Assembly (NCBI GenBank): GCA_039889245.1
Contig: JAZGVH010000002.1
Span: 682,001 to 746,000, forward strand
Length of the DNA: 64,000 nt
Direction of reading: 5' to 3'
DNA from: Dermatophilaceae bacterium Soc4.6
GTDB taxonomy: Bacteria; Actinomycetota; Actinomycetes; Actinomycetales; Dermatophilaceae
Shown here: positions 1 through 7,202 of the stretch, piece after piece
Numbering within the stretch: the stretch's first letter is position 1
Layout of the letters: each line of letters opens with the position of its first letter
Notes under the pieces: generated by a model
The model's database searches: none
What the model was told of the DNA's origin: nothing
The model's input: only the letters and a program-made list of their open reading frames with translations
Position numbers and translations under genes: made by a program

Positions 1-780
1 GCCGAACCAGCCGAACCACAGGATCCCGGCGCCGATCATGACCAGCGTCAGGTTGTGCGGCCGCATCGGGTCCTTCTTGAAGCCGATGCGCCTGCCCAGG
101 ACCAGCGCGAGGGCGAGCCCGGCGATGCCGGCGTTGATGTGGATGGCCGTGCCACCGGCGAAGTCGTAGGCCCCGACGCCCCCGAAGAGGAGGCTGCCCG
201 CCCCGTCGGCCGAGTCGGCGTTGGCGATGAAGCCACCGTTGCCGTCAGAGGCGTACCCGTTGAAGGCGAAGACCCAGTGCGCGGCCGGGTAGTAGACGAG
301 GGTGGACCAGGCGATGGTGAAGACGATCCAGGCGCTGAACTTGGCCCGGTCGGCGATCGCACCGCTGATCAGGGCCACGGCGATGATCGCGAAGACCACC
401 TGGAAGGCGACGAACGCCGCCGCCGGGAGGCCGCCCGCCGCCGGCGTGCCTGCTGCTGCGTCGGCTGGGACGAAGCCGAGGATCTTGCCGTAGGTGTCCT
501 TCAGACCGAAGTAGTCGAAGGGATTGCCGAGGAGTCCGCCGCCCACGTCGGACCCGAAGGTCTCGCTGTAGCCCCAGAGGATCCAGGTGACGCCGACCGT
601 GCCCATGCTGATGAAGGACATCATCATCATGTTCAGCACGCTCTTGGTGCGGACCATGCCCCCGTAGAAGAGGGCGAGCCCAGGAGTCATGAACAGGACC
701 AGGGCAGCTGCTGCAAGCACCCAGGCCGTGTTCCCGCTGTCGGTGAACGGCTCGTCGGCCGCCAGGAATAGTGCGCTCAT
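1..780 (-). CDS. amt: Ammonium transporter, Amt family (3' end outside window)
   Basis: Integral membrane channel for ammonium/ammonia uptake. The start is ATG at 780 and the frame stays open to the left edge, so only the first 260 residues are present. The N-terminus (MSALFLAADEPFTDSGNTAW) is followed by a hydrophobic helix ending in the family signature GLALFYGGMVR. A second helix contains MMMMSFISMGTVGVTWILWG. Further on come the family segments AIIAVALISGAIADR, HWVFAF and GGTAIHINAGIAGLALALVLG. It is transcribed away from the GH3 gene at 965. Regulation by nitrogen status would be expected for the family, but the upstream region shows only scattered GTAAC/GAAAC half sites rather than a clean GlnR box. 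The missing C-terminus prevents any statement about a fused regulatory domain. Confidence 0.93.
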   Translation of the reverse strand, partial: MSALFLAADEPFTDSGNTAWVLAAAALVLFMTPGLALFYGGMVRTKSVLNMMMMSFISMGTVGVTWILWGYSETFGSDVGGGLLGNPFDYFGLKDTYGKILGFVPADAAAGTPAAGGLPAAAFVAFQVVFAIIAVALISGAIADRAKFSAWIVFTIAWSTLVYYPAAHWVFAFNGYASDGNGGFIANADSADGAGSLLFGGVGAYDFAGGTAIHINAGIAGLALALVLGRRIGFKKDPMRPHNLTLVMIGAGILWFGWFG

Positions 781-964
781 GGGCCGTAACTTTCTCGTTG
801 ACGGGTTTCGCATCGTCGCCCGTCCGGTTACGGACGTGTAAGCAGTTCGCGCCGCGTGTGACGATCACGTTGCCGATCGGCCTCGGAGGCGTTTCCGCCA
901 CCTCACCGTCGACGCGCCCGCCTCCCTGCACGAACGGGCACCCACGGGCTGACACCATCGCCGT

Positions 965-2455
965 ATGCCGCCCGGTGCCCCGTCGTCCTCGGACCCTCAC
1001 GTCCGTCGTCTCGCCCGCGCCGTCCTGATGCCGGGGTTCGTCGGCCTGACGGCGCCCGACTGGCTGCGCCGGGAGGTCGACCGCGGGCTGGGCGGCGTGC
1101 GCCTCGTCGCCGACAACGTCGGCACCGACGTGGCGGCCCTCACCTGGGACCTGCACGGCATCCGGCCCGACCTGGTGGTCTCCAGCGACGAGGAGGGCGG
1201 CGAGGTCACCCTGCTCGACGCCGCGCGCGGGTCGGCCTGGCCGACCCACGGCGCCCTCGGTCGGGTGGACGACGTCGTGGCCACCGGCGCCGTCGCCGCC
1301 GGCATCGGTCGCCGGTGCCGTGACCAGGGCATCGACCTGGCGCTGGCCCCGGACGTCGACCTGGTCTCCGACGCCGACAACCCGGTCACCGGGCTGCGCT
1401 CCTTCGGCGCCGACCCCGCCCTCGTCGCCCGCCACGCCGTCGCGTTCGTCGCGGGCATGCAGGGGCTGGGAGTCGCCGCGTGCGCCAGGCACTTCCGCGG
1501 CCACGGTGGCTCGCCCGCCGACTCCTCCCCCGAGACGACGGACCACGACCTCGACCCCCTCGACGCCGTGATCAGCGCCGGCGTGCGCGCCGTCCTGGCC
1601 ACTCAGGCCGGCGTCGGCGAGGGGGAGCACGGGATGGCGACCCTCAGCCCCGAGGTCCTGGAGGTCCTGCGCGGCGACCTCGGCTTCAGCGGCCTGGTGG
1701 TCTGCGACGCCGTCGACCTGCCGGCGAGCGCGAGCCTGCTCGGACGCGGCCCGGGTGCCGCGGCGGCCCTGGCCGCTGGCGTCGACCTCGTGGGCGTCAG
1801 CCACCCGCACCACCCGACGCCCGACGACGACGAGGCCGCCTTCCACGAGGTGCACGGCGCGGTCCTCGCCGCCGTGGACTCCGGTGCCCTGCGGGTCGAC
1901 CGGCTCGAGGAGGCAGCCCGCCGAGTGGCCGAGCTGGCCTGGTGGGTCGGTGAGAGCCGCGCAGCGGCCCTCGCGGTCGACGCCGGCCCGAGCGCCGCCG
2001 ACGCCCACCGAGCCGCTGAGCACGTGGCCCGGGCCGCGCTGGTCTCGCACCAGGTGCTGCCCCTGACCCGTGAGGTGCACGTGGTCGACCTGCGCGACGC
2101 CCCGGCTCCGGCGTCCGGACCACGGCCGTCCTGGGTGCTCTCCGAGCTGACCCGGGCCCGCCCGCGGCTGCACCTCCACCCGGTCGGCGCCAGCCCTGAG
2201 CCCCTGCACGCGGTCAGTGCGGCGCTCGCGTCAGCGAGCGACGCCGACGTCGTCGTGCTGGTCGGCAGTCTCCACCGCTCACCCGGAGCAGCGCACCGCC
2301 TCGCACGCGTGCTCGGCGCACGACCCGACGCACTCGTCCTCAGCACCGGGCTGCCGGACGACCGGGACCCGCTCGGAGCGCACTGGGTGCGCACCTGGGG
2401 CGACACCCCATCGGCAGGTCGGGCGGTGACGTCCTTGGTCTTCCCGGGCCGGTGA
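965..2455 (+). CDS. Glycoside hydrolase family 3 protein (beta-N-acetylhexosaminidase-like)
   Basis: A 496-residue cytoplasmic protein with the GH3 catalytic barrel and no signal peptide. Visible features in order: the SDEEGGEV segment (residues 74-81) equivalent to the DQEGG motif of NagZ-type enzymes; the barrel strand DLALAPDVDLVSD (124-136); the loop RHFRGHGG (175-182), where NagZ has KHFPGHG; and VVCDAVDL (245-252), whose Asp248 matches the catalytic nucleophile. The C-terminal ~170 residues resemble a poorly conserved GH3 C-terminal domain. NagZ-like enzymes release N-acetylglucosamine from peptidoglycan fragments. The Lys-to-Arg and Pro-to-Arg changes in the active loop make the exact substrate uncertain. 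ATG 965 has no ribosome binding site; a weak ACCAT-ending -10-like stretch lies 7 nt upstream. The gene is divergent from amt and 60 nt ahead of the PYP-like gene. Confidence 0.85.
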   Translation: MPPGAPSSSDPHVRRLARAVLMPGFVGLTAPDWLRREVDRGLGGVRLVADNVGTDVAALTWDLHGIRPDLVVSSDEEGGEVTLLDAARGSAWPTHGALGRVDDVVATGAVAAGIGRRCRDQGIDLALAPDVDLVSDADNPVTGLRSFGADPALVARHAVAFVAGMQGLGVAACARHFRGHGGSPADSSPETTDHDLDPLDAVISAGVRAVLATQAGVGEGEHGMATLSPEVLEVLRGDLGFSGLVVCDAVDLPASASLLGRGPGAAAALAAGVDLVGVSHPHHPTPDDDEAAFHEVHGAVLAAVDSGALRVDRLEEAARRVAELAWWVGESRAAALAVDAGPSAADAHRAAEHVARAALVSHQVLPLTREVHVVDLRDAPAPASGPRPSWVLSELTRARPRLHLHPVGASPEPLHAVSAALASASDADVVVLVGSLHRSPGAAHRLARVLGARPDALVLSTGLPDDRDPLGAHWVRTWGDTPSAGRAVTSLVFPGR

Positions 2456-2504
2456 GGGGCTGGCCTGAGCGACCCGAGGTGGGACGAGCAGCAGACCACC
2501 GCGC

Positions 2505-2510
2505 TACCGT
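2505..2510 (+). promoter_or_regulatory. Candidate -10 box (TACCGT) of a leaderless promoter for the PYP-like gene
   Basis: TACCGT lies 5 nt before ATG 2516 and matches the TANNNT form of actinobacterial -10 elements. No Shine-Dalgarno precedes the ATG. No convincing -35 is visible. If correct, the light/redox cassette is transcribed independently of the GH3 gene even though only 60 nt separate them. Confidence 0.45.
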
Positions 2511-2515
2511 GAGGT

Positions 2516-2917
2516 ATGACGAGCGAGACCGGCCCAGCGACGGCCCCCTCTGCGGTGCCGGAGTTCGACGACCCTGACCTGGTGGAGCGGCTGGTGCAGC
2601 TGGGTGGACCAGCGCTCGACCACCTGTCGTTCGGCGTGATCGGCTTCGACTCCGAGGACCTCGTCGTGGTCTACAACGCCTACGAGTCGACCCGCGCCGG
2701 GATCGGCCCCGACCGCGTCCTCGGGCGCAACATCTTCATCGAGGTCGCTCCCTGCACCAACAACTTCCTCGTCGCCCAGCGCTTCGTCGACGAGCCCGAC
2801 CTCGACGAGCAGCTCGACTACGTCTTCACCCTGCGGATGCGGCCCACCCCCGTCAGGCTGAGGCTGGTGGCCCGCCGGGGTCACCCGCTGCGGTACATGC
2901 TGGTGCGCCCGGCGTGA
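2516..2917 (+). CDS. Photoactive yellow protein (PYP)-like single-PAS protein
   Basis: A 133-residue stand-alone PAS domain that aligns with Halorhodospira photoactive yellow protein. With a constant offset of 11 and no gap, Tyr53 matches PYP Tyr42 and Glu57 matches Glu46 (both inside VVYNAYESTRAG). Cys80 in the stretch IEVAPCTNN matches Cys69, the residue that carries the p-coumaroyl chromophore in PYP (there in DVAPCTD). The segment RMRPTPVRLRL corresponds to QMTPTKVKVHM, keeping Met100 as Met108. Thr50, Arg52 and Tyr98 of PYP are replaced by Ala, Ile and Leu. The N-terminal cap is short, as in PYP. In the known family the protein senses blue light. Whether this one binds p-coumarate is inference, and no tyrosine ammonia lyase or coumarate ligase gene is in the window. 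The stop overlaps the next start (GTGA), implying translational coupling to the PAS gene. Confidence 0.8.
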   Translation: MTSETGPATAPSAVPEFDDPDLVERLVQLGGPALDHLSFGVIGFDSEDLVVVYNAYESTRAGIGPDRVLGRNIFIEVAPCTNNFLVAQRFVDEPDLDEQLDYVFTLRMRPTPVRLRLVARRGHPLRYMLVRPA

Positions 2918-3543
2918 GCACCAGTGCGTCGGAGAGCATCAGCGGCCCTACCTACGAGGACCTGCTCCAGTTTCTCTACGTCGTGCCCGTCGGCATGATC
3001 CAGTGCGACGAGTCGGGGCTCGTCGAGCTGATCAACCCCGCGGCGACCCGCCTGCTCGCGCCGGCGATGGAGCAGAACGACCTGATGGCGGTCTTCCCGC
3101 TGCTCTCGCGGCTGTGTCCTGCCCTGTGGCGTGACCTGACCACGCCACCCTTCACGGTCGGGCCGATCGGCGGCACCCAGCGCTACCTGGCGATCACGAG
3201 CGCGACGCGCGACCTCCACGTCGAGTTCGTGGCCGTCAGGGTCAGTGCCGGCCGACTCATGCTGGTGGTGCTCGACGTGACCCTCGAGGGCCAGTTCATC
3301 GAGCACGAACGAGCCCAGATGACCGATCTCAACCACGCCGTGGTGCAGGGTCTCGTCGCGGCCGAGACCGCCCTGGGGCTCGGAGACATCGAGCGGGCGC
3401 GCCACCACGTCTCGCGGTCGGCCGACGCCGGTCGCGCCTGGCTCGGACGGCAGCTGGAGCTGCTCGGTGGGCACGTCCCGTCGGATGGTCTCGACCTCGT
3501 GCGGTCCGACTGGGACGAGCAGCACTCGGGTCGCCCCGAGTGA
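2914..3543 (+). CDS. PAS-domain protein with helical DHp-like C-terminus, no kinase domain
   Basis: A 209-residue soluble protein. Residues ~14-123 form a PAS domain beginning YEDLLQFLYVVPVGMIQCDE and continuing through LVELINPAATRLLAP. Residues ~124-190 are a predicted helical pair containing ERAQMTDLNHAVVQGLVAAE, which resembles the dimerisation helix of DesK-type histidine kinases (DLHDGVVQ). The canonical phospho-accepting His position is Asn here, and no ATPase domain follows. It starts with GTG inside the stop of the PYP-like gene (4-nt overlap) and is clearly paralogous to the N-terminal half of the next gene. This arrangement suggests an adaptor that dimerises with, or relays to, its paralogue. 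The substrate or ligand of the PAS pocket is unknown. Confidence 0.75.
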   Translation: MSTSASESISGPTYEDLLQFLYVVPVGMIQCDESGLVELINPAATRLLAPAMEQNDLMAVFPLLSRLCPALWRDLTTPPFTVGPIGGTQRYLAITSATRDLHVEFVAVRVSAGRLMLVVLDVTLEGQFIEHERAQMTDLNHAVVQGLVAAETALGLGDIERARHHVSRSADAGRAWLGRQLELLGGHVPSDGLDLVRSDWDEQHSGRPE

Positions 3544-3601
3544 GGGTGCCGAGAGCCGACGCACCCAGTGGGGACCTGCCTCGCCGGCTGAGCCACCCGA
3601 C

Positions 3602-4603
3602 GTGACCGCCGACGACAGGCTCCCCGCTCCGCTGACGGACGAGGACCTCCTGCAGTTCCTCTACCTGATGCCGGTCGGCGTCATCCAGTGCGACGAGGAC
3701 GGACGCGTGGGGCTGGTCAACGCCGCCGCGGCTCGTCTCCTCGCCCCGGCTCTGGGCGACGCGGACCTGCATGACCTCTACCCGGTCCTCGCCGACCTGT
3801 GCCCCGACCTCTACGCGAGCCTCGTCGACGGCGGTCACGAGCTCGGCCCGATCGGCATGACCAGGCGCTTCCTCGCCACCACCAGCGTCGAGCACGATCT
3901 GCACGTCGAGCTGTCTGCCGTCAGGGTCCAGCCGGGGCTCATCATGGTGGTGATCCTCGATCGCACGCTCGAACGTCAGCTGATGGAGCACGAGCGGACA
4001 CAGCTGACGGATCTCGACACCGCGGTGGTGCAGGATCTCGTGGCTGCCGAGACGGCGCTCAGCATGGGAGACATGGACATGGTCCGGCTGCACGTGATGC
4101 GCTCGGCGGATGCCGGTCGGGCCTGGTTGGGGCGGCAGCTCGAGCGGCTCGACCGGGAGCCCGCCCAGAGCCCCACCGCCCAGCCCGCTCCCCGGTCGCC
4201 CCAGCCAGCGGGGGGGCCGGGCACGACCGTGCTGATCGCCGACGACTCACACGAGCTGCGCACCATCCTCGAGATCCTGCTGACTGACGACCCACCGGGC
4301 TGGGTCGTGACGGGGATGGCGGTCAACGGCCAGGAGGCCATCGAGCAGGCTGCGGCTCTCTCACCCGACCTCGTCCTGCTCGACGTCTCGATGCCGGTGA
4401 TGGACGGGCTCAGCGCCCTGCCCGCCATTCGGCGCGACGCGCCGCAGACCACGGTCATCATGGTCAGCGCCTTCCCCGCGAGCCAGCTGCGTCAGCAGGC
4501 GATGGACGCCGGGGCGGCCGGGTTCATCGACAAGACGCGGCTGGCCGAGGATCTCGTCCCGGCGATCGAGCGCATCCTGCGGGGCGAGCCCGAGGGGTCG
4601 TGA
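3602..4603 (+). CDS. PAS - helical linker - receiver (REC) domain response regulator without output domain
   Basis: A 333-residue protein from GTG 3602. A longer frame reaches back to 3467 but overlaps the preceding gene and lacks PAS homology before 3602. Residues 14-120 are a PAS domain nearly identical in layout to the upstream protein (DLLQFLYLMPVGVIQCDEDG). Residues 121-185 are the same helical pair, here DLDTAVVQDLVAAE, so both canonical His/Asp positions are altered. A Pro/Ala linker (186-207) leads to a receiver domain (208-325) with all key residues: Asp214/Asp215, phospho-acceptor Asp261 in LLDVSMPVMDG, Ser289 and Lys311. No DNA-binding or enzymatic output domain follows, so signalling probably works through protein contacts. 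It lies 58 nt after its paralogue, in the same direction, and is followed by a strong terminator. Confidence 0.78.
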   Translation: MTADDRLPAPLTDEDLLQFLYLMPVGVIQCDEDGRVGLVNAAAARLLAPALGDADLHDLYPVLADLCPDLYASLVDGGHELGPIGMTRRFLATTSVEHDLHVELSAVRVQPGLIMVVILDRTLERQLMEHERTQLTDLDTAVVQDLVAAETALSMGDMDMVRLHVMRSADAGRAWLGRQLERLDREPAQSPTAQPAPRSPQPAGGPGTTVLIADDSHELRTILEILLTDDPPGWVVTGMAVNGQEAIEQAAALSPDLVLLDVSMPVMDGLSALPAIRRDAPQTTVIMVSAFPASQLRQQAMDAGAAGFIDKTRLAEDLVPAIERILRGEPEGS

Positions 4604-4637
4604 GGTGCCCGACACCGCGCCCGGCCCGGTTGTGAGA

Positions 4638-4673
4638 GCACCGGCACCCATCCCGCGGGACGGGTGCCGGTGC
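4638..4673 (+). terminator. Intrinsic hairpin ending the PYP/PAS/REC cassette
   Basis: A perfect 12-bp stem (GCACCGGCACCC at 4638-4649 pairing with 4662-4673) encloses a 12-nt loop, 35 nt after the receiver-protein stop. No T-run follows, which is common for terminators in GC-rich actinobacteria. It separates the cassette from the DUF2236 gene. Confidence 0.65.
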
Positions 4674-4692
4674 GCTGACTGATGATTGAAGG

Positions 4693-5598
4693 GTGAGCAT
4701 CGCCCTGCCGACCTTCGACACCGTCACCCGTCCCGCCCGCACCCGTCTCGCCGAGACGCTGCGCGACAGGGTCGCCGGCGACGAGACGACCGACCGTGAC
4801 GCGCGGGCAGCGGCCATCTGGCTGGCCGAGGGTGAGCGCTGGTTCAGCTCGGACGACCCGATCTGGCGGGTGCACGAGGATGCCGCGATGTTCGTCGGCG
4901 GCATCCGGGCGCTGCTGCTCCAGTCGCTCCACCCCCTGGCCATGGCCGGCGTCGCGGGGCACTCCGGATACAAGTCCGACCCGTGGGGCCGGCTCCAGCG
5001 CACGTCGGAGTACATCGCGGCGACCACGTTCGGCACGGTCGAGGTCGCCCAGGGCGCCATCGACAAGGTCCGCGGCATCCACGAGCGGGTGCGGGGCAAG
5101 GCCGCCGACGGCCGTCCGTATGCCGCCTCCGACCCCCACCTGCTGGCGTGGGTGCACGCCGCCGAGGTCGAGAGCTTCCTGGCCTCGCACCAGCGGCACG
5201 GCGCGTTGCCGCTGAACGCCCGGGACGCCGACCTTTACGTCGCCCAGTCGGCCCGCTCGGCCACCGCCCTGGGGGTGCGGAACGCCCCGCACACGGTGGC
5301 CGAGCTGGAGGTCCAGCTCGCGGCCTACCGCCGTGAGCTCGTGGCGTCACCCGAGGCGCACGAGACCGCCCGCTTCCTTCTCCTGCAGCCGCCCGTCTCC
5401 GGTGTCAGCCGCGTCGGCTACGGCGTGCTCGCGGCCGGCGCGGTCGCCCTGCTGCCGGTGTGGGCCAAGGCGATGCTGCGCCTGCCCGCCCTGCCGATCA
5501 CCGAGCGCCTGGTCACCCACCACGTGGCGGGGCTCGGGGTCGACACGATCCGCTGGGCCCTGACCGGCCCGGGCAACCCCCGCGTCGCCGCGAGCTGA
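4693..5598 (+). CDS. DUF2236 oxygenase-like protein (MpaB/Lcp-type fold)
   Basis: A 301-residue protein starting at GTG 4693. The family core is clear: VHEDAAMFVGGIRALLLQSL, then HPLAMAGVAGHSGYKSDPWG, RLQRTSEYIAATTFGT, and later WVHAAEVESFL. A hydrophobic segment near residues 235-255 (GYGVLAAGAVALLPVWAKAM) and the motif RLVTHHVAGLG complete the usual layout. The family includes the fungal MpaB oxygenase and is related to latex-clearing protein, in which the conserved His/Arg residues bind haem. The substrate here is unknown. It follows a terminator and is a single gene ahead of ppk2, which has its own promoter. Confidence 0.82.
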   Translation: MSIALPTFDTVTRPARTRLAETLRDRVAGDETTDRDARAAAIWLAEGERWFSSDDPIWRVHEDAAMFVGGIRALLLQSLHPLAMAGVAGHSGYKSDPWGRLQRTSEYIAATTFGTVEVAQGAIDKVRGIHERVRGKAADGRPYAASDPHLLAWVHAAEVESFLASHQRHGALPLNARDADLYVAQSARSATALGVRNAPHTVAELEVQLAAYRRELVASPEAHETARFLLLQPPVSGVSRVGYGVLAAGAVALLPVWAKAMLRLPALPITERLVTHHVAGLGVDTIRWALTGPGNPRVAAS

Positions 5599-5663
5599 GC
5601 CCTCGCGGACGCTCGGGGGACACCCCGCACGACGATGTTTACCTCGTGGCCACCCGCCACCTC

Positions 5664-5669
5664 TAGGGT
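5664..5669 (+). promoter_or_regulatory. Candidate -10 box (TAGGGT) of leaderless ppk2 promoter
   Basis: TAGGGT ends 6 nt before ATG 5676, so transcription would begin at or next to the start codon. No Shine-Dalgarno is present between them. Confidence 0.5.
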
Positions 5670-5675
5670 CGGGTC

Positions 5676-6614
5676 ATGACGACCGCGGAGGGCCACGCCA
5701 GTCTCCACCTCGACGTCCACTCGCTCGCGGCGGGCCGGGTGCCCGAAGGCTTCACCGTCATCGACGACGACGACGACGACCCGATCCTCCTCGGACCCGA
5801 CGGGCAGCCGGTCGAGACCTGGCGCGAGGGCTACCCCTACGACGAGCGGCTCGACCGCGAGGTCTACGACCACGAGAAGCGGCGCCTGCAGATCGAGATG
5901 CTCAAGCTCCAGACGTGGGTCAAGGACGAGGGCCGGCGCATCGTGCTCCTGTTCGAGGGCCGCGACGCCGCCGGCAAGGGTGGCACGATCAAGCGCTTCA
6001 CCGAGCACCTCAACCCCCGCGGGGCCCGGGTCGTCGCCCTCGACAAGCCGAGTGAGCGCGAGCGCAGGCAGTGGTACTTCCAGCGCTACGTCGCGCACCT
6101 GCCCACCGCCGGTGAGATCGTGCTCTTCGACCGGTCGTGGTACACGCGGGCCGGGGTCGAGCGGGTCATGGGCTTCGCCACCCCGCAGCAGTGCGCCGAC
6201 TTCTACAAGCAGGCACCGGCCTTCGAGAAGCTGCTCGTCGCCGACGGCGTCGACGTCGTGAAGTTCTGGTTCTCCGTCTCCCGGTCCGAGCAGATGACCC
6301 GCTTCACGATCCGGCTGGTCGACCCGGTGCGGCAGTGGAAGCTCTCGCCGATGGACCTGCAGTCGCTCGACAAGTGGGACCAGTACACCGAGGCGAAGGA
6401 GAAGATGTTCCGCCGCACCGACACGTCTCGCTCCCCGTGGACGGTGGTCAAGAGCAACGACAAGAAGCGGGCCCGGCTCGAGGCCATGCGGCACGTGCTC
6501 GCCCGCTTCGACTACCCCGGCAAGGACGTCGACCTGGTCGGGGTGCCCGACAGCCAGATCGTCGGTGCGGCCGCCGACCTCTTCCCCGGGGAGACCGACC
6601 CCAACGCCTTCTGA
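5676..6614 (+). CDS. ppk2: Polyphosphate kinase 2 family protein
   Basis: A 312-residue nucleotide kinase that transfers phosphate between polyphosphate and nucleoside di- or monophosphates. The Walker A loop is GRDAAGKGGTIKRF (residues 95-108). The lid/substrate region contains ALDKPSERERRQWYFQRY, and Walker B is FDRSWY (151-156). The C-terminal half carries WFSVSRSEQMTRF and SPMDLQSLDKWDQY, typical of single-domain PPK2 enzymes. The ~50-residue N-terminal extension includes a run of Asp residues (DDDDDD around 30-36). Length fits one-domain PPK2. It has its own leaderless-type promoter, stands alone, and converges on the acetyltransferase gene. Confidence 0.93.
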   Translation: MTTAEGHASLHLDVHSLAAGRVPEGFTVIDDDDDDPILLGPDGQPVETWREGYPYDERLDREVYDHEKRRLQIEMLKLQTWVKDEGRRIVLLFEGRDAAGKGGTIKRFTEHLNPRGARVVALDKPSERERRQWYFQRYVAHLPTAGEIVLFDRSWYTRAGVERVMGFATPQQCADFYKQAPAFEKLLVADGVDVVKFWFSVSRSEQMTRFTIRLVDPVRQWKLSPMDLQSLDKWDQYTEAKEKMFRRTDTSRSPWTVVKSNDKKRARLEAMRHVLARFDYPGKDVDLVGVPDSQIVGAAADLFPGETDPNAF

Positions 6615-6668
6615 CTCCTCCCCGCGACATCCGGGTCGACCGGGCCCTTCGCCCCCACGGGCGCGCCC

Positions 6669-7202
6669 TCACCCCCGGTGCAGGCGCACCATCCGTCGGC
6701 CGAACCAGCTCGGGCCACCGGTCGTCTCCACGCCGTCGGGGCCGAACCCGTTGCGGCGGTAGAAGGACGCCGCTCGCGCGTTGCCGTCGACCAGCCACAG
6801 GTACGCCGCGCGGTCACCGACGGCGGTGTCGAGCAGCGCCTGCCCCACGCCGCTCCCGAGGGCCGACGGTCGGGAGTAGAGCTTCTCCAGCTGGAGCGAC
6901 GTGCTCGGTGGTGGGAGGCCGCGCTCGCCCTCCCACCGCGTCGGGGCGGTGCTCACCTGGGCCACCGCCACGACGAGACCGTCGGCCTCGGCGACCCACC
7001 CGCGGGTGGGGGCCTCGGGGTCGGGGTCGAAGCTCGCCCGCTTGTCGTCCACCAGCTCGGACTCACGCCCCCGCTGCAGCGGGCCGAACTCCGCTGGCAT
7101 CAGGACGGCGTACGCCGCCTCGAGGGCGTCGAGGTAGCACGCGACCCAGGCCCGTGCGTCAGCCGGTGCGGCGCGTCGTACGGTGAGTGCGGGCTGGCCC
7201 AC
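6669..7202 (-). CDS. GNAT-family N-acetyltransferase
   Basis: A 177-residue acetyl-CoA-dependent acyltransferase. An N-terminal TVRRAAPADARAWVACYLDA segment opens the fold. The central strand LQLEKLYSRPSALGSGVGQALL contains the acetyl-CoA-binding loop (here P-S-A-L-G-S-G-V-G, a variant of R/Q-x-x-G-x-G/A). The terminal segment is LWLVDGNARAASFYRRNGF, a hallmark of GNAT proteins. The GTG start at 7202 directly abuts the ftsY stop (0-nt gap), so it is translated from the ftsY transcript. The acceptor substrate cannot be read from the sequence. Confidence 0.85.
   Translation of the reverse strand: MGQPALTVRRAAPADARAWVACYLDALEAAYAVLMPAEFGPLQRGRESELVDDKRASFDPDPEAPTRGWVAEADGLVVAVAQVSTAPTRWEGERGLPPPSTSLQLEKLYSRPSALGSGVGQALLDTAVGDRAAYLWLVDGNARAASFYRRNGFGPDGVETTGGPSWFGRRMVRLHRG

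Noticed and set aside
3467-3601. N-terminal extension of the PAS-receiver gene.
   Set aside because: It overlaps the upstream PAS gene, and the added residues show no fold; GTG 3602 aligns with the start of its paralogue's PAS domain.
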